A stretch of 49,555 bases of DNA, taken from assembly GCA_945861575.1 (NCBI GenBank), contig CAMAVD010000008.1, positions 1 through 49,555 on the forward strand, read 5' to 3'. The notes under the pieces are model-generated. The model saw only the letters and a list, made by a program, of their open reading frames with translations. It did not search any database and was not told the origin of the DNA. Source of the stretch: Akkermansia muciniphila (GTDB lineage Bacteria > Verrucomicrobiota > Verrucomicrobiia > Limisphaerales > UBA11320). The translations under genes and the position numbers were made by a program. Each line of letters starts with the position of its first letter. Within the stretch, counting starts at the first letter, position 1. This document shows positions 24,104-32,436 of the stretch, in pieces.

Positions 24104-24139
24104 GAGGCCCGAGGCGAAAGTCTCGGGCCTCTTTCTTTT
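24104..24139 (+). terminator. Rho-independent terminator after pilin copy 2
   Basis: GAGGCCCGAG (24104-24113) pairs perfectly with CTCGGGCCTC (24122-24131) around an 8-nt loop, followed by TTTCTTTT. It lies 32 nt after the stop. Its sequence differs from the copy 1 terminator, so the two ends are not recent copies of each other. Confidence 0.88.
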
Positions 24140-24231
24140 GGGTGTCGTGAGTTCGGGTCGCAGGGCCCGATCTATACGTGCAGATGGCTTGATTTATTGC
24201 TCCTGGCCCGTATGGTCACGGTTTCTGCTTT

Positions 24232-25380
24232 ATGCAATTGAGCAATGATGAGATTCGTCGGTATTCACGGCACCTGATCCTTCCCGAAGTTGGGATGGCG
24301 GGCCAGAAGAAGATCTGTTCCACCAGTGTGCTCTGCGTGGGGGCGGGCGGCCTAGGTTCGCCCATCGCGATGTATCTGGCTGCGGCCGGCATCGGGAAGA
24401 TCGGGATCGTGGATTTCGACACGGTCGACTTTTCGAATCTTCAACGGCAAATCTTGCATAGCACAGCCGATGTTGGACGTTCCAAAGCGGAGTCAGCCAA
24501 AGAAACCATCGCTGGGCTGAATCCGGGCGTGGAGGTCGTTATCCACAACACCAGGCTGAGTAGCGAAAATGCCCTGGAGATCATTGCTCAGTATGACATT
24601 GTGGTGGATGGCACGGACAACTTCCCCACCCGCTACCTGACCAATGACGCGTGTGTCCTACTGAAGAAAGCAAACGTCTATGGATCCATCTTCCGTTTCG
24701 AGGGGCAGGCCAGCGTCTTCGCGCCTCACCTCGGGGGGCCATGCTATCGTTGTTTGTATCCAGAGCCCCCGCCTCCTGGGATGGTTCCGAGCTGCGCCGA
24801 GGGCGGTGTTCTGGGCGTGCTTCCCGGTATCATTGGTTGCATTCAGTCGACCGAGATCCTGAAGTTGGCTCTCGGCAAGGGCAATTCACTGATCGGCCGT
24901 TTGCTCCTCTTCAACGCCCTGGATATGAAGTTTCGAGAGCTTAAGCTCCGGCGGGATCCGAAGTGTCCGCTCTGCGGCGATCATCCGTCGATCACCCAAC
25001 TCATCGACTACGAGCAGTTCTGTGGCATTCCAGCTGAACCAGTGAATCCGGCGGTAAACCCCGATGAGGTGTCTGTGCAGGACATGAAGAAGGCGTTGAG
25101 CGACGTTTCGCTTGGCATCCGGGTGATCGATGTGCGCGATTCCGACGAATGGCAAATCTGCCACGTCGAGGGTGTGACGCTGTTCCCTCTGGGGAATCTG
25201 CCACAGCGGTTTACCGAACTTGATCCCAACCAGACCCTTTATGTGCATTGCAAGAGCGGCATTCGTTCCATGAAGGCCGTCAAGTTCCTCAAGGAGCAGG
25301 GATTCAAATACGCCAAGAGCGTCAAAGGTGGAATTGCTGCGTGGTCGGATGAGATTGATCACAGTGTCGCGAAGTATTAA
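24232..25380 (+). CDS. MoeB/ThiF-type E1 adenylyltransferase fused to rhodanese (MoeZ-like)
   Basis: The protein has 382 residues and two domains. The E1-like domain (about 1-265) has RYSRHLILPEVG, the nucleotide-binding GAGGLGSP, the Asp in VVDGTDNFPTRY, catalytic-region Cys188 in PSCAEGG, and zinc pairs CYRC and CPLC. The C-terminal rhodanese domain (about 275-380) has VIDVRDSDEW and the active-site loop HCKSGIRS with Cys340. Enzymes of this layout adenylate and then thiocarboxylate the C-terminus of a small ubiquitin-like sulfur carrier (MoaD, ThiS or CysO type) for molybdopterin, thiamin or cysteine synthesis. No carrier gene is adjacent, so the pathway is undetermined. It follows a terminator and is 42 nt upstream of a RidA gene. 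Confidence 0.9.
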   Translation: MQLSNDEIRRYSRHLILPEVGMAGQKKICSTSVLCVGAGGLGSPIAMYLAAAGIGKIGIVDFDTVDFSNLQRQILHSTADVGRSKAESAKETIAGLNPGVEVVIHNTRLSSENALEIIAQYDIVVDGTDNFPTRYLTNDACVLLKKANVYGSIFRFEGQASVFAPHLGGPCYRCLYPEPPPPGMVPSCAEGGVLGVLPGIIGCIQSTEILKLALGKGNSLIGRLLLFNALDMKFRELKLRRDPKCPLCGDHPSITQLIDYEQFCGIPAEPVNPAVNPDEVSVQDMKKALSDVSLGIRVIDVRDSDEWQICHVEGVTLFPLGNLPQRFTELDPNQTLYVHCKSGIRSMKAVKFLKEQGFKYAKSVKGGIAAWSDEIDHSVAKY

Positions 25381-25422
25381 TTCGCTTGCCTAGGCTGTGG
25401 GCGGAGAGGTGATGATGCGCGC

Positions 25423-25890
25423 ATGAATCCTGAGACACGCATTGTTGAATTGAATTTGGAACTGCCGCCTGCCCCCAGGCCGATCGCCGTCTACAAGCCT
25501 TTGGTGATCGCTGGCAATATGGCCTATGTTTCGGGACACGGACCGCTTCGTCCTGACAAGACGCTGATCACGGGTCGGGTAGGCGCGGATCTCTCACTGG
25601 AGCAGGGCAAGGCGGCGGCCCGTCAGGTTGGGTTGGCCATTTTGGCGACTCTCCGCTCGCAGTTGGGCTCATTGGAGCGCGTGAAGCGATTGGTGAAGGT
25701 TCTGGGAATGGTCAATTCCACTCCGGACTTTCTTGAGCATCCGGCAGTGATCAATGGATGCAGTGAGCTTTTTGCGGAGGTGTGGGGCCGAGAAAACGGA
25801 ATCGGAGCTCGCAGCGCTGTCGGTATGGGCTCACTCCCGGGAAATATCGCCGTCGAGATCGAGGCCATCTTCGAATTGGAGTGGAAGTAG
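25423..25890 (+). CDS. RidA (YjgF/YER057c/UK114) family protein
   Basis: The protein has 155 residues. The family C-terminus is evident: ARSAVGMGSLPGNIAVEIEAIFE, with the conserved Arg that binds the substrate carboxylate, and earlier YVSGHGPL. Canonical RidA hydrolyses reactive enamine/imine intermediates from pyridoxal-phosphate enzymes. This longer form, with N-terminal NLELPPAPRPIAVY, resembles the Rid subfamilies of about 150 residues, whose substrates are less well defined. It lies 42 nt after the E1-rhodanese gene on the same strand and converges with the oligopeptide ABC operon, 3 nt from oppF's end. Confidence 0.88.
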   Translation: MNPETRIVELNLELPPAPRPIAVYKPLVIAGNMAYVSGHGPLRPDKTLITGRVGADLSLEQGKAAARQVGLAILATLRSQLGSLERVKRLVKVLGMVNSTPDFLEHPAVINGCSELFAEVWGRENGIGARSAVGMGSLPGNIAVEIEAIFELEWK

Positions 25891-25893
25891 GAC

Positions 25894-26880
25894 TTAGCTC
25901 TGGGGCGTTTCTAACGCCGGCACCAAGTGGCAAGCGGTCCAATGGCCGGGGGAGGTTTCTCTGAGCGGAGGCACCTCTTGGGAGCACCGGGAGACTGCCA
26001 CGGGGCACCGGGGATGGAAGGGACAACCGGACGGCGGCTGAATGGGGGATGGCACGTCGCCGGTGAGGATGATCCGCCTTTTCTTGGATGCCGGGTCCAC
26101 TTCGGGCACGGCAGAGATCAAGGCTTGCGTGTAGGGATGCTGGGGATCACGGATCAAACTCTTGGAAGGCCCCCCTTCCACCACGCGCCCTAGATACATG
26201 ACCAGCACGCGCTGGCTGATATGTTCTACTACCGCCAGATCGTGGGCAACGAATAGGTAGGCCATTCCGAGTTGGCGCTGCAGATCCTGAAGCAGATTGA
26301 TGACCTGGGCTTGCACCGAGACATCGAGAGCGCTGACCGGTTCATCGCAAACGATCAGTCGCGGTTCCACTGCCAGCGCACGTGCGATTCCGATGCGTTG
26401 GCGCTGGCCTCCACTGAACTCATGCGGGTAACGCATGGCGTGCGCTGGGTCGAGGCCCACTTGCTTGAGCAATTGTTCAATCCTTTCTTGACGTGCCGAC
26501 GCGCTGGCCGCCAAGCGATGAATGTCAATCGCTTCACCGATGATTTCTCCCACGGTCATGCGGGGGTTGAGCGATCCGTAGGGATCCTGGAAGATCATCT
26601 GGAATTGACGACGTTTGCGGCGCAATTCCTCTCCCTCAAGATGGGTGATATCTTGCCCATCGAAAACGATGTGGCCGTGAGTAGGTTCCAGCAGTCTGAT
26701 GATCGCCCGTCCCAGGGTGGTTTTCCCGCACCCGCTCTCCCCCACCAAGCCTACCGTCTCGCCAGCCTCCACCTGAAGGGAGACGCCGTCGACGGCCTTC
26801 ACGTGCTGGCGTACCAGGCTGAAGAGCCCTTGCCGAATGGGGAAATGAACCTTCAGATCGCGAACTTCGAGCAGTTTCAT
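25894..26880 (-). CDS. oppF: Oligopeptide ABC transporter ATP-binding protein OppF/DppF
   Basis: The protein has 328 residues. Walker A is GESGCGKTT (residues 47-55), the signature is [15 protein letters not shown], and Walker B with its extension is [14 protein letters not shown]. The C-terminal oligopeptide/dipeptide extension has [17 protein letters not shown], whose Cys residues belong to the iron-sulfur or metal-binding tail of this subfamily. It energises import of peptides or related solutes together with OppD. It overlaps the oppD stop by 4 nt and is the last gene of the operon. Substrate range cannot be told from the ATPase. Confidence 0.9.
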   Translation of the reverse strand: MKLLEVRDLKVHFPIRQGLFSLVRQHVKAVDGVSLQVEAGETVGLVGESGCGKTTLGRAIIRLLEPTHGHIVFDGQDITHLEGEELRRKRRQFQMIFQDPYGSLNPRMTVGEIIGEAIDIHRLAASASARQERIEQLLKQVGLDPAHAMRYPHEFSGGQRQRIGIARALAVEPRLIVCDEPVSALDVSVQAQVINLLQDLQRQLGMAYLFVAHDLAVVEHISQRVLVMYLGRVVEGGPSKSLIRDPQHPYTQALISAVPEVDPASKKRRIILTGDVPSPIQPPSGCPFHPRCPVAVSRCSQEVPPLRETSPGHWTACHLVPALETPQS

Positions 26881-27911
26881 GACATCCAGAAAGGGCAGCG
26901 CACCCAGTGTCCAGGCTCAACCTCCCGAAGCTCGGGCACGGATTCGGAACATTCGGCCCGGGCTTTGGGGCAGCGTGGGTGAAAGCGGCAACCTTTGGGA
27001 AAGCTGCCTAGATTGGGCACATTACCCGGTATCGCCGTCAGGCGATCGGACTCGCCCCCAAGCTTGGGGACCGAGTTCATCAAGGCGCGGGTATAAGGGT
27101 GGAGGGGGCGGGCCAAGAGGGTTGCCGAAGCAGCCAGTTCAACGATTTGACCGGCGTACATCACCACGACACGATCCGCTAGATCGCCTACGATTCCAAA
27201 ATTATGAGTGATCAGCAGCAGGCTCATCCCGATCCGCTGCCGCAGATCCTTAAGAAGTTCGATGATCTGCGCTTGGATGGTTACATCGAGAGCGGTGGTC
27301 GGCTCGTCAGCAATGAGCAGGCGCGGATGGCTCGCCAAGGCCATCGCGATCATGATGCGCTGCTGCATGCCTCCCGACAGCTGATGCGGATAGTCGTGAA
27401 TTCGCGCTTCGGGGGCCGGAATGCCGACCAACTTTAATAGCTGCACTACTTCCTCCCTGGTTGCCGAAGCAGGGCGATGGAGTTTGAGGGATTCCAAGAT
27501 CTGATCCCCGACGCGGAACACTGGGTTTAGCGAGGCTCCAGGCTCTTGAAAGATATAGCTGACGACGCCGCCGCGGATCTGTTGCAGTTCCTTGGGCGAC
27601 ATCTCAAACACGTTCTTGCCGTTGACCCGGATCTGTCCCCCGACGTATCGCGCGGGGGGGCTAGGCACTAGGCGTGCTACCGAAAGCGCTGTGACGCTCT
27701 TGCCACAGCCGCTCTCCCCCACAAGGCAGATGGATTCGCCCGCTTTCAACTCGAAGGAGACATCATCTACGGCTCTCAGCGCCTGGCCGTCCTTGAGGAA
27801 ATCCAATTGAAGCCCACACACTTCCAGCAGCGGGGCTGAGGAGAAGTTGGTATTGGAATCTGGGGTGGGAGACATGGGTGTTGGTTCGAGTTCGTCAACT
27901 GCTCTTCGCAT
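26877..27911 (-). CDS. oppD: Oligopeptide ABC transporter ATP-binding protein OppD/DppD
   Basis: The protein has 344 residues. Walker A is GESGCGKSV, the signature is [15 protein letters not shown], and Walker B is [14 protein letters not shown]. The subfamily C-terminus includes [12 protein letters not shown]. It partners OppF in the membrane-bound ATPase dimer. The start at 27911 overlaps the oppC end by 17 nt; a second ATG at 27875 (MSPTPDS) would remove the overlap and is equally possible. The first 30 residues are low-complexity and not conserved. Confidence 0.9.
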   Translation of the reverse strand: MRRAVDELEPTPMSPTPDSNTNFSSAPLLEVCGLQLDFLKDGQALRAVDDVSFELKAGESICLVGESGCGKSVTALSVARLVPSPPARYVGGQIRVNGKNVFEMSPKELQQIRGGVVSYIFQEPGASLNPVFRVGDQILESLKLHRPASATREEVVQLLKLVGIPAPEARIHDYPHQLSGGMQQRIMIAMALASHPRLLIADEPTTALDVTIQAQIIELLKDLRQRIGMSLLLITHNFGIVGDLADRVVVMYAGQIVELAASATLLARPLHPYTRALMNSVPKLGGESDRLTAIPGNVPNLGSFPKGCRFHPRCPKARAECSESVPELREVEPGHWVRCPFWMS

Positions 27912-28986
27912 CGGCAGCGTCTCTTAGCCCATCACCCAGGAAGTTGAAAGCGAGAACCGTCAGGAAGATCGCTCCCCCTGGCGCAAGGAGCCAGGGATAG
28001 TCCTGTACGTACTGATGGTTCTGGGCCGCATTCAGCATGAGGCCCCAGCTGGCCTCCGGCTCCTGGATTCCTACATTCAGATAGCTCATCACCACCTCTC
28101 CAAGGATGTAATAGGGCACGCTGAGGGTGGCGGCCACAATAACATACGAGAAGGTGCTTGGGAGAATATGCTTCAGAACAATCTGCAGCCGGCTTTGCCC
28201 CAGTGCCCGTGCTGCTAGGACGAACTGTCGCTCGCGAAGGGAGAGGGTCATGCCTCGAATTACCCGAGCCGAGCTTGCCCAGCGGATGAAGCTCAAGATA
28301 GCAACGATGACCAAGTACATCGTGGTGGAACTTATAGAGGCTGGGAAAACGGACCGCAGAGCCATGATCAGGTAGAGGCCAGGTATTGACATGATCAGCT
28401 CGCAGAGACGCATGAGCACGAAATCTGAAGAACCGCCTACGTATCCCGCAAACCCACCAATCAACATCCCTAAACTCAGAGAGAGGGTGATCCCGATGAG
28501 GCCGATAGAGAGGGAGATCTGAGATCCGTAGAGAAGTCGTGAGAAAATGTCCCGTCCGAACTGGTCGGCTCCCAGCAGGAAGAGAGGAGTTTGTGAGTCG
28601 GAGGCTCCGAAAAGGTGAGTGGAGCACGGAAGGAATCCCAGAAGCGTATAGGACTCACCTTGAACCCAAAATCGTAATCGGACTTTAGGACCCTCCGCGA
28701 TGGCGTACGAAGCGGGTTCTCCGAATTTCTCGTAGCGATAGACTGCCGGGAGACCTCCTTGGAGCGTGAGTCGCGTCGGAGGGTGGAAGGACCGCTCCTT
28801 GTCGATTCGATCGTACTTATAGGGAGCGACAAACCCGGCCAATAGCGAAACGGAATAAAGGGCCAGGAGAATCCATGCTCCGGCCATGGCCAGTTTCTTC
28901 CGACGAAGACGTTCCCAGAAGAGCCGCCACGGCCCGCGAGGAGCGGAGGGTTGCCGCTCGGGTGTATTGGGTTGTGTTTCGGTCAT
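27895..28986 (-). CDS. oppC: Oligopeptide ABC transporter permease OppC/DppC
   Basis: The protein has 363 residues from ATG 28986, which overlaps the oppB stop by 4 nt. The longer frame to 29142 lies inside oppB and is not used. A first TM (GAWILLALYSVSLLAGFV) is followed by an extracytoplasmic loop of about 85 residues, before FLLGADQFGRDIFSRLL, which starts the conserved permease core. The core contains LIAS-type EAA-loop sequence AARALGQSRLQIVLKHILPS and about five more TMs. The loop is roughly 50 residues longer than in E. coli OppC. It forms the membrane channel with OppB. Confidence 0.9.
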   Translation of the reverse strand: MTETQPNTPERQPSAPRGPWRLFWERLRRKKLAMAGAWILLALYSVSLLAGFVAPYKYDRIDKERSFHPPTRLTLQGGLPAVYRYEKFGEPASYAIAEGPKVRLRFWVQGESYTLLGFLPCSTHLFGASDSQTPLFLLGADQFGRDIFSRLLYGSQISLSIGLIGITLSLSLGMLIGGFAGYVGGSSDFVLMRLCELIMSIPGLYLIMALRSVFPASISSTTMYLVIVAILSFIRWASSARVIRGMTLSLRERQFVLAARALGQSRLQIVLKHILPSTFSYVIVAATLSVPYYILGEVVMSYLNVGIQEPEASWGLMLNAAQNHQYVQDYPWLLAPGGAIFLTVLAFNFLGDGLRDAADAKSS

Positions 28987-29948
28987 TTTACTCGAATTCG
29001 AGGGTCGCTCCACGCGAGCAGAAGATCCGCGATCAGATTGCCGACCACCAGCAGCGCCGTCGCCATGACCACACTGGCGACGACGATCTCGGGGTCCTTT
29101 TTGGTCAGCGACTCCATCGTGAGACGTCCGAGCCCAGGCCATGCCATCACATTCTCCACGATAAAAGCACCGCTTAGAAGACTCGCCAGGGAGTAGCCGA
29201 ACATGGTCAGGAGAGGGTTAATGGCGTTCCTCAGCGCATGCCGGTAGATCACGCTCCCCTCCCGGAGCCCTTTGGCTCTGGCCGTAGTCACGAACTCAGC
29301 CCGCAGGGTATCTAGCAGATTCGAACGCATTTGGCGCATGATGCCGGCGAGTTCACTGGCTGCGAGCACTGCGGTTGGGAGTATGAGGTGGTGGAGACGA
29401 TCTATCAGGACCTGCCCTTGTGTCATCAGAAAGTAATCACTGCTCTGGGTCCCCCCAATCGGGAACCAGCCCGTTGAGGCGGCGAACATTAATGCGAGCA
29501 ACGCGAGGAGCACTTCTGGAATTGAAAGCCCCACAAAGGCGATGAGTGAGCACGAACGGTCGGCCCAACCGTCCTTCTTCACCGCCGCCCAGATGCCAAG
29601 CGGGATGGCGACTCCCCACGCCAGAACGATCGCTGCCATCGACAGCAGGCAGGTGTTCCACAGACGTTCAAAAATCAGTTCGGAGGCGGGGCGTTTGTTG
29701 GCGATCGAGTAACCGAAGTCAAGTCGCGCAGCATTCGCTAGCCAGTAGCCGTAGCGCACATACCATGGCTTGTCCAGATGTGCCTTGGCTCGTAGTTGTG
29801 CAAGGGTTGCCGGCGAGATCTGTGGGTTTTGCTCCAGTTCACTGAAATAATCGCCCGGCGTCAGTGACATGAGCAGAAACGTAAGCAGCGAGACCCCGAT
29901 CAGGAGCGGGATAAGGTACAGGAGCCGCCTAGCAATAAAGGTCCACAT
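28983..29948 (-). CDS. oppB: Oligopeptide ABC transporter permease OppB/DppB
   Basis: The protein has 321 residues. It starts MWTFIARRLLYLIPLLIGVS, the typical OppB N-terminal TM, followed by LTPGDYF and a periplasmic segment. The EAA loop reads TTARAKGLREGSVIYRHALRNA, and about six TMs are present. This is the first gene of the minus-strand oppBCDF operon. No substrate-binding protein (OppA) is upstream, and the next 440 bp hold no gene. The binding protein must be encoded elsewhere, unless the system uses several. Confidence 0.9.
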   Translation of the reverse strand: MWTFIARRLLYLIPLLIGVSLLTFLLMSLTPGDYFSELEQNPQISPATLAQLRAKAHLDKPWYVRYGYWLANAARLDFGYSIANKRPASELIFERLWNTCLLSMAAIVLAWGVAIPLGIWAAVKKDGWADRSCSLIAFVGLSIPEVLLALLALMFAASTGWFPIGGTQSSDYFLMTQGQVLIDRLHHLILPTAVLAASELAGIMRQMRSNLLDTLRAEFVTTARAKGLREGSVIYRHALRNAINPLLTMFGYSLASLLSGAFIVENVMAWPGLGRLTMESLTKKDPEIVVASVVMATALLVVGNLIADLLLAWSDPRIRVK

Positions 29949-30321
29949 TCGATAACGCTTGGAGTGATGGCTGCCGAAGTGACGATGTCAGAACAGGTTG
30001 TCGGTTGACCAGAGAAAAGACGGCCCCCAACTGCTCCAATGGGGGGGCGGAGCAGTGGGGGCCGAGTTGCTGCGTGGGGGATCTCCCCGTGGTCCCTAGG
30101 GGGAGAGGGGGGGCGGAACCGACAGGGGATCCACCCACGCAAAGGGGCTTGGCTCGAGGATGGGCCATCCCTAGGAACCGCTCTGGCAGGCCACCGATCT
30201 AAGGCTCCGATTCGTTTGAACTGCGGGTGTCGGTTCAGGTTCTCTGAACCACCAGAGTTCTTTTCGTCCCATCCCGGTCTGAATATGAAATCGGATGAAA
30301 GGAATGTTTCTTAAGTTAAAT
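29949..30321. other. Non-coding gap with G-rich structured sequence
   Basis: There is no credible gene between oppB and the rplI terminator. The left 70 bp should hold the oppB promoter. From 30022 to 30141 the sequence is unusually rich in G and C runs and in inverted repeats (separate entry). From 30142 to 30321 nothing was recognised. Short open frames here are low-complexity and lack ribosome-binding sites. Confidence 0.6.
30022..30141. repeat. Nested inverted repeats, REP-like structured element
   Basis: Hairpin 1: GGCCCCCAACTGCTCC (30022-30037) pairs with GGAGCAGTGGGGGCC (30049-30063), 15 bp with one bulged A. Hairpin 2: CTCCCC (30083-30088) pairs with GGGGAG (30100-30105). It is enclosed by a longer imperfect pair, TGCGTGGGGGATC (30071-30083) with GATCCACCCACGCA (30128-30141). 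No T-run follows, so it is not a simple terminator. It could be a dispersed REP-type element or an unannotated structured RNA. Confidence 0.5.
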
Positions 30322-30361
30322 GTTAAAAAAGAACGGGCTGACGAAGGATCGTCAGCCCGTT
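30322..30361 (-). terminator. Rho-independent terminator of the prs-rplI gene cluster
   Basis: AACGGGCTGACGA (30332-30344) pairs perfectly with TCGTCAGCCCGTT (30349-30361) around a 4-nt loop. On the minus strand a TTTTTTAACA tract follows (30330 downward). It lies 27 nt beyond the rplI stop and closes the cluster. Confidence 0.92.
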
Positions 30362-30388
30362 TCTCGAGAGTGAAATAACTAATAAAGC

Positions 30389-30946
30389 TTAGGCCTTTGC
30401 GTCGGTGGTGCGACGACCGCCGCGTTTCTCGCTTTTGCGATCGGCACCGTCTTTTGCCTTCTCATCGACCTCGGGAACAGGTGGCGGCGGATTGGAGCTT
30501 TGGACTTTGACCTTCATGGTCGTCTTGACGTCGGCGTGGAGCCGGAGCTCAACCTCGTGGTCACCCAACGAACGAATAGGCTCGGTAAGGTGGATCTTCT
30601 TCTTGTCCAGAGCGATATCGAACTGTGTTTTTAGTTGGTCGGCGATGGTGCCCGCAGTTACCGAGCCGAACATCTTGCCGTCCTCACCCGTTTTCATGCT
30701 GATCGTAGCAGTAAGCTTCGACAGGCTCTTGGAGAGTTCGGACATCGCGTTGAACTCGTGCGCTTCACGCTCGGCTCGACGCTGGCGTAGCACCTCAAGA
30801 CGGCGCTTATTCGCACCGGTCATGGAGATAGCTAGACGATTGGGCAGGAGAAAATTGCGCGCGTAGCCGGCCGCCACCTTCACCTGGTCGGATTCGGCAC
30901 CAAGGCCTACCACATTTTCGATCAGAATCACATCAACTTTAGCCAT
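30389..30946 (-). CDS. rplI: 50S ribosomal protein bL9
   Basis: The protein has 185 residues. The N-terminal bL9 domain has VDVILIENVVGLGAESDQVKVAAGYARNFLLP, with the family's GYARNFLLP signature. A long connecting helix follows, then the C-terminal domain (KMFGSVTAGTIADQL; HEVELRLHADV). After the usual end near residue 150 there is an extra tail of about 35 residues. It is Pro-rich (SNPPPPVPEVDE) and then Lys/Arg-rich, unlike E. coli bL9. It is the last gene of the cluster, 37 nt after ssb. Confidence 0.96.
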   Translation of the reverse strand: MAKVDVILIENVVGLGAESDQVKVAAGYARNFLLPNRLAISMTGANKRRLEVLRQRRAEREAHEFNAMSELSKSLSKLTATISMKTGEDGKMFGSVTAGTIADQLKTQFDIALDKKKIHLTEPIRSLGDHEVELRLHADVKTTMKVKVQSSNPPPPVPEVDEKAKDGADRKSEKRGGRRTTDAKA

Positions 30947-30983
30947 AGGAATCTCTTATTTTCTTCGGGATAGGTCTCGGTCG

Positions 30984-31457
30984 TCAAAAAGGAACGTCAT
31001 CTTCCTCGGGGCCTGGCCCTTCGGATTCAGGCGAGGAAGCCACCGGGTTCGCGGCGGCGGCTGCAGGAGTCGTGGAGCGTTGGATCCTGGGCTCTGAGGC
31101 CCCACCGGAGGCGTCGGCATTGCGGCCGCTGTCCAGGAACGTAAACGATTCCAAAACCACCTTGAGCTTGCTCTGCTTCTGATGGGTGGTTTTGTCCTCC
31201 CATTGATCGAGCTTGAGGCGGCCCTCCACCAGGAGAGGTCGCCCCTTTTTCATATACTGGGAGATGACCTCAGCCTGACGACCGAAGGCCTCCACATCTA
31301 CAAAAGTGACTTCTTCACGGGTTTCGCCCGTCTCTGTCTTCCAACTCCGGTTCACTGCCAGACCAATCTTAGCAACAGCGGTACCCTTCGGCATGTAACG
31401 CAACTCAGGGTCACGCGTTAGATTGCCCGCAAGGATGACTCGATTGAAGCTGGCCAT
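30984..31457 (-). CDS. ssb: Single-stranded DNA-binding protein SSB
   Basis: The protein has 157 residues from ATG 31457 (MASFNRVILAGNLTRDPELRY). The OB-fold is complete through LVEGRLKLDQWED. A Pro/Ala/Ser-rich linker leads to the acidic tip EEDDVPF, which recruits repair and replication proteins. The upstream in-frame extension to 31538 runs into rpsF and is not family-like. The position between rpsF and rplI is the classical arrangement. Confidence 0.96.
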   Translation of the reverse strand: MASFNRVILAGNLTRDPELRYMPKGTAVAKIGLAVNRSWKTETGETREEVTFVDVEAFGRQAEVISQYMKKGRPLLVEGRLKLDQWEDKTTHQKQSKLKVVLESFTFLDSGRNADASGGASEPRIQRSTTPAAAAANPVASSPESEGPGPEEDDVPF

Positions 31458-31482
31458 GGTGTGGGTGAGATCGGGAGTCTCG

Positions 31483-31800
31483 TTAGGCAACCGCCAGTTT
31501 GGCGGGAGCGGCCGGAGGGAGGATCGAGAACAGCACACGGAACACTTCCTCGTTCAGCGAAAAACGCTTGAGCAGGATAGTGATGGATTCGGGCTTGGCC
31601 TCAAAAATCATGTTCACGTAGAACCCTGAGGTGTGTTTTTTGGAAGCGACCCGCACAAAGCTCTTCTTGTCCATCTTCTGGACGGTTTCAACCTTGGCCC
31701 CTGCCTCGGTGAACTCTGCAGTGATCTTGTCGATCGCTTCTTTGACCCCTTCTTCTTTACCGGCGGTGTTCAGGATGAACAATCCTTCGTACTTTTTCAC
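31483..31800 (-). CDS. rpsF: 30S ribosomal protein bS6
   Basis: The protein has 105 residues and begins MKKYEGLFILNTAG. FVRVASKKHTSGFYVNMIFEAKPE and the helix ILLKRFSLNEEVFRVLF follow the bS6 pattern. It is normal in length and has no glutamate-rich tail. The start follows the pth stop directly (0 nt gap), so translation is coupled; ssb follows after 25 nt. Confidence 0.95.
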   Translation of the reverse strand: MKKYEGLFILNTAGKEEGVKEAIDKITAEFTEAGAKVETVQKMDKKSFVRVASKKHTSGFYVNMIFEAKPESITILLKRFSLNEEVFRVLFSILPPAAPAKLAVA

Positions 31801-32406
31801 TCAGTTGCCTTTTCTTTGTTCGGGCGCGATAGCGCCGTTAAATAGACTCATCGCTTTCGCGATCCCTTCGGCCAGCCAGCAGTCCAGCTGCAGACGGCAT
31901 CTCTCGGCGACCCGCCGAAACAAAAGTTCTTCTTCACGGCTGAACCGACCGAGCACATGACCAGCAATGTCTCGGCGACCCTCATCCGTTCGGCCGATCC
32001 CCACGCGCAGCCTAGCATATTCCCGGCTACCCACATGGCTCTCTACCGATTCCAGCCCATGGTGGCCACCGCTGCTCCCAGCCGATCGCATGCGAACCTG
32101 CCCCAAGGGGAGATCCGCATCATCAACAATCAGCATCAAGTTCCCGAGCGGAACTCGATAGAACCGGGCCATCTCGCCCACACTCTCGCCACTGGCGTTC
32201 ATGTAGGTCTGAGGCTGGCACACCAGCAGGGTTTTCTCACCCTCGCGCCAACGGGCCAAACGGGCCTTGAACCGTGACTCGTCTTTCCAGCTGGCTTTCC
32301 GATGTCGAACCAGTTCGTCCACCACGAGGAAACCGGCATTGTGCCGAGTTTTCTCGTAATCTTTCCCCGGGTTTCCCAGGCCAGCGATAAGGTAGGTAGC
32401 TTCCAC
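31801..32406 (-). CDS. pth: Peptidyl-tRNA hydrolase
   Basis: The protein has 201 residues. It starts MEATYLIAGLGNPGKDYEKTRHNAGF; Asn12 and the catalytic His22 (TRHNAGF) lie in family positions. PQTYMNASGESV and LMLIVDDADLPLGQVRMRSAGSSGGHHGLES are the substrate-binding loops. The enzyme releases tRNA from peptidyl-tRNA that has dropped off the ribosome. It lies between rplY and rpsF, an order found in many bacteria. Confidence 0.96.
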   Translation of the reverse strand: MEATYLIAGLGNPGKDYEKTRHNAGFLVVDELVRHRKASWKDESRFKARLARWREGEKTLLVCQPQTYMNASGESVGEMARFYRVPLGNLMLIVDDADLPLGQVRMRSAGSSGGHHGLESVESHVGSREYARLRVGIGRTDEGRRDIAGHVLGRFSREEELLFRRVAERCRLQLDCWLAEGIAKAMSLFNGAIAPEQRKGN

Positions 32407-32436
32407 CGGCCTGCGGGACCCCTATGGGGAGAAAAT

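Noticed and set aside
29929-30168. Short minus-strand open frame of 79 codons upstream of oppB
   Set aside because: It is Pro/Leu/Gly-rich because of the G/C runs and inverted repeats it crosses, has no clear start signal, and overlaps the oppB start.
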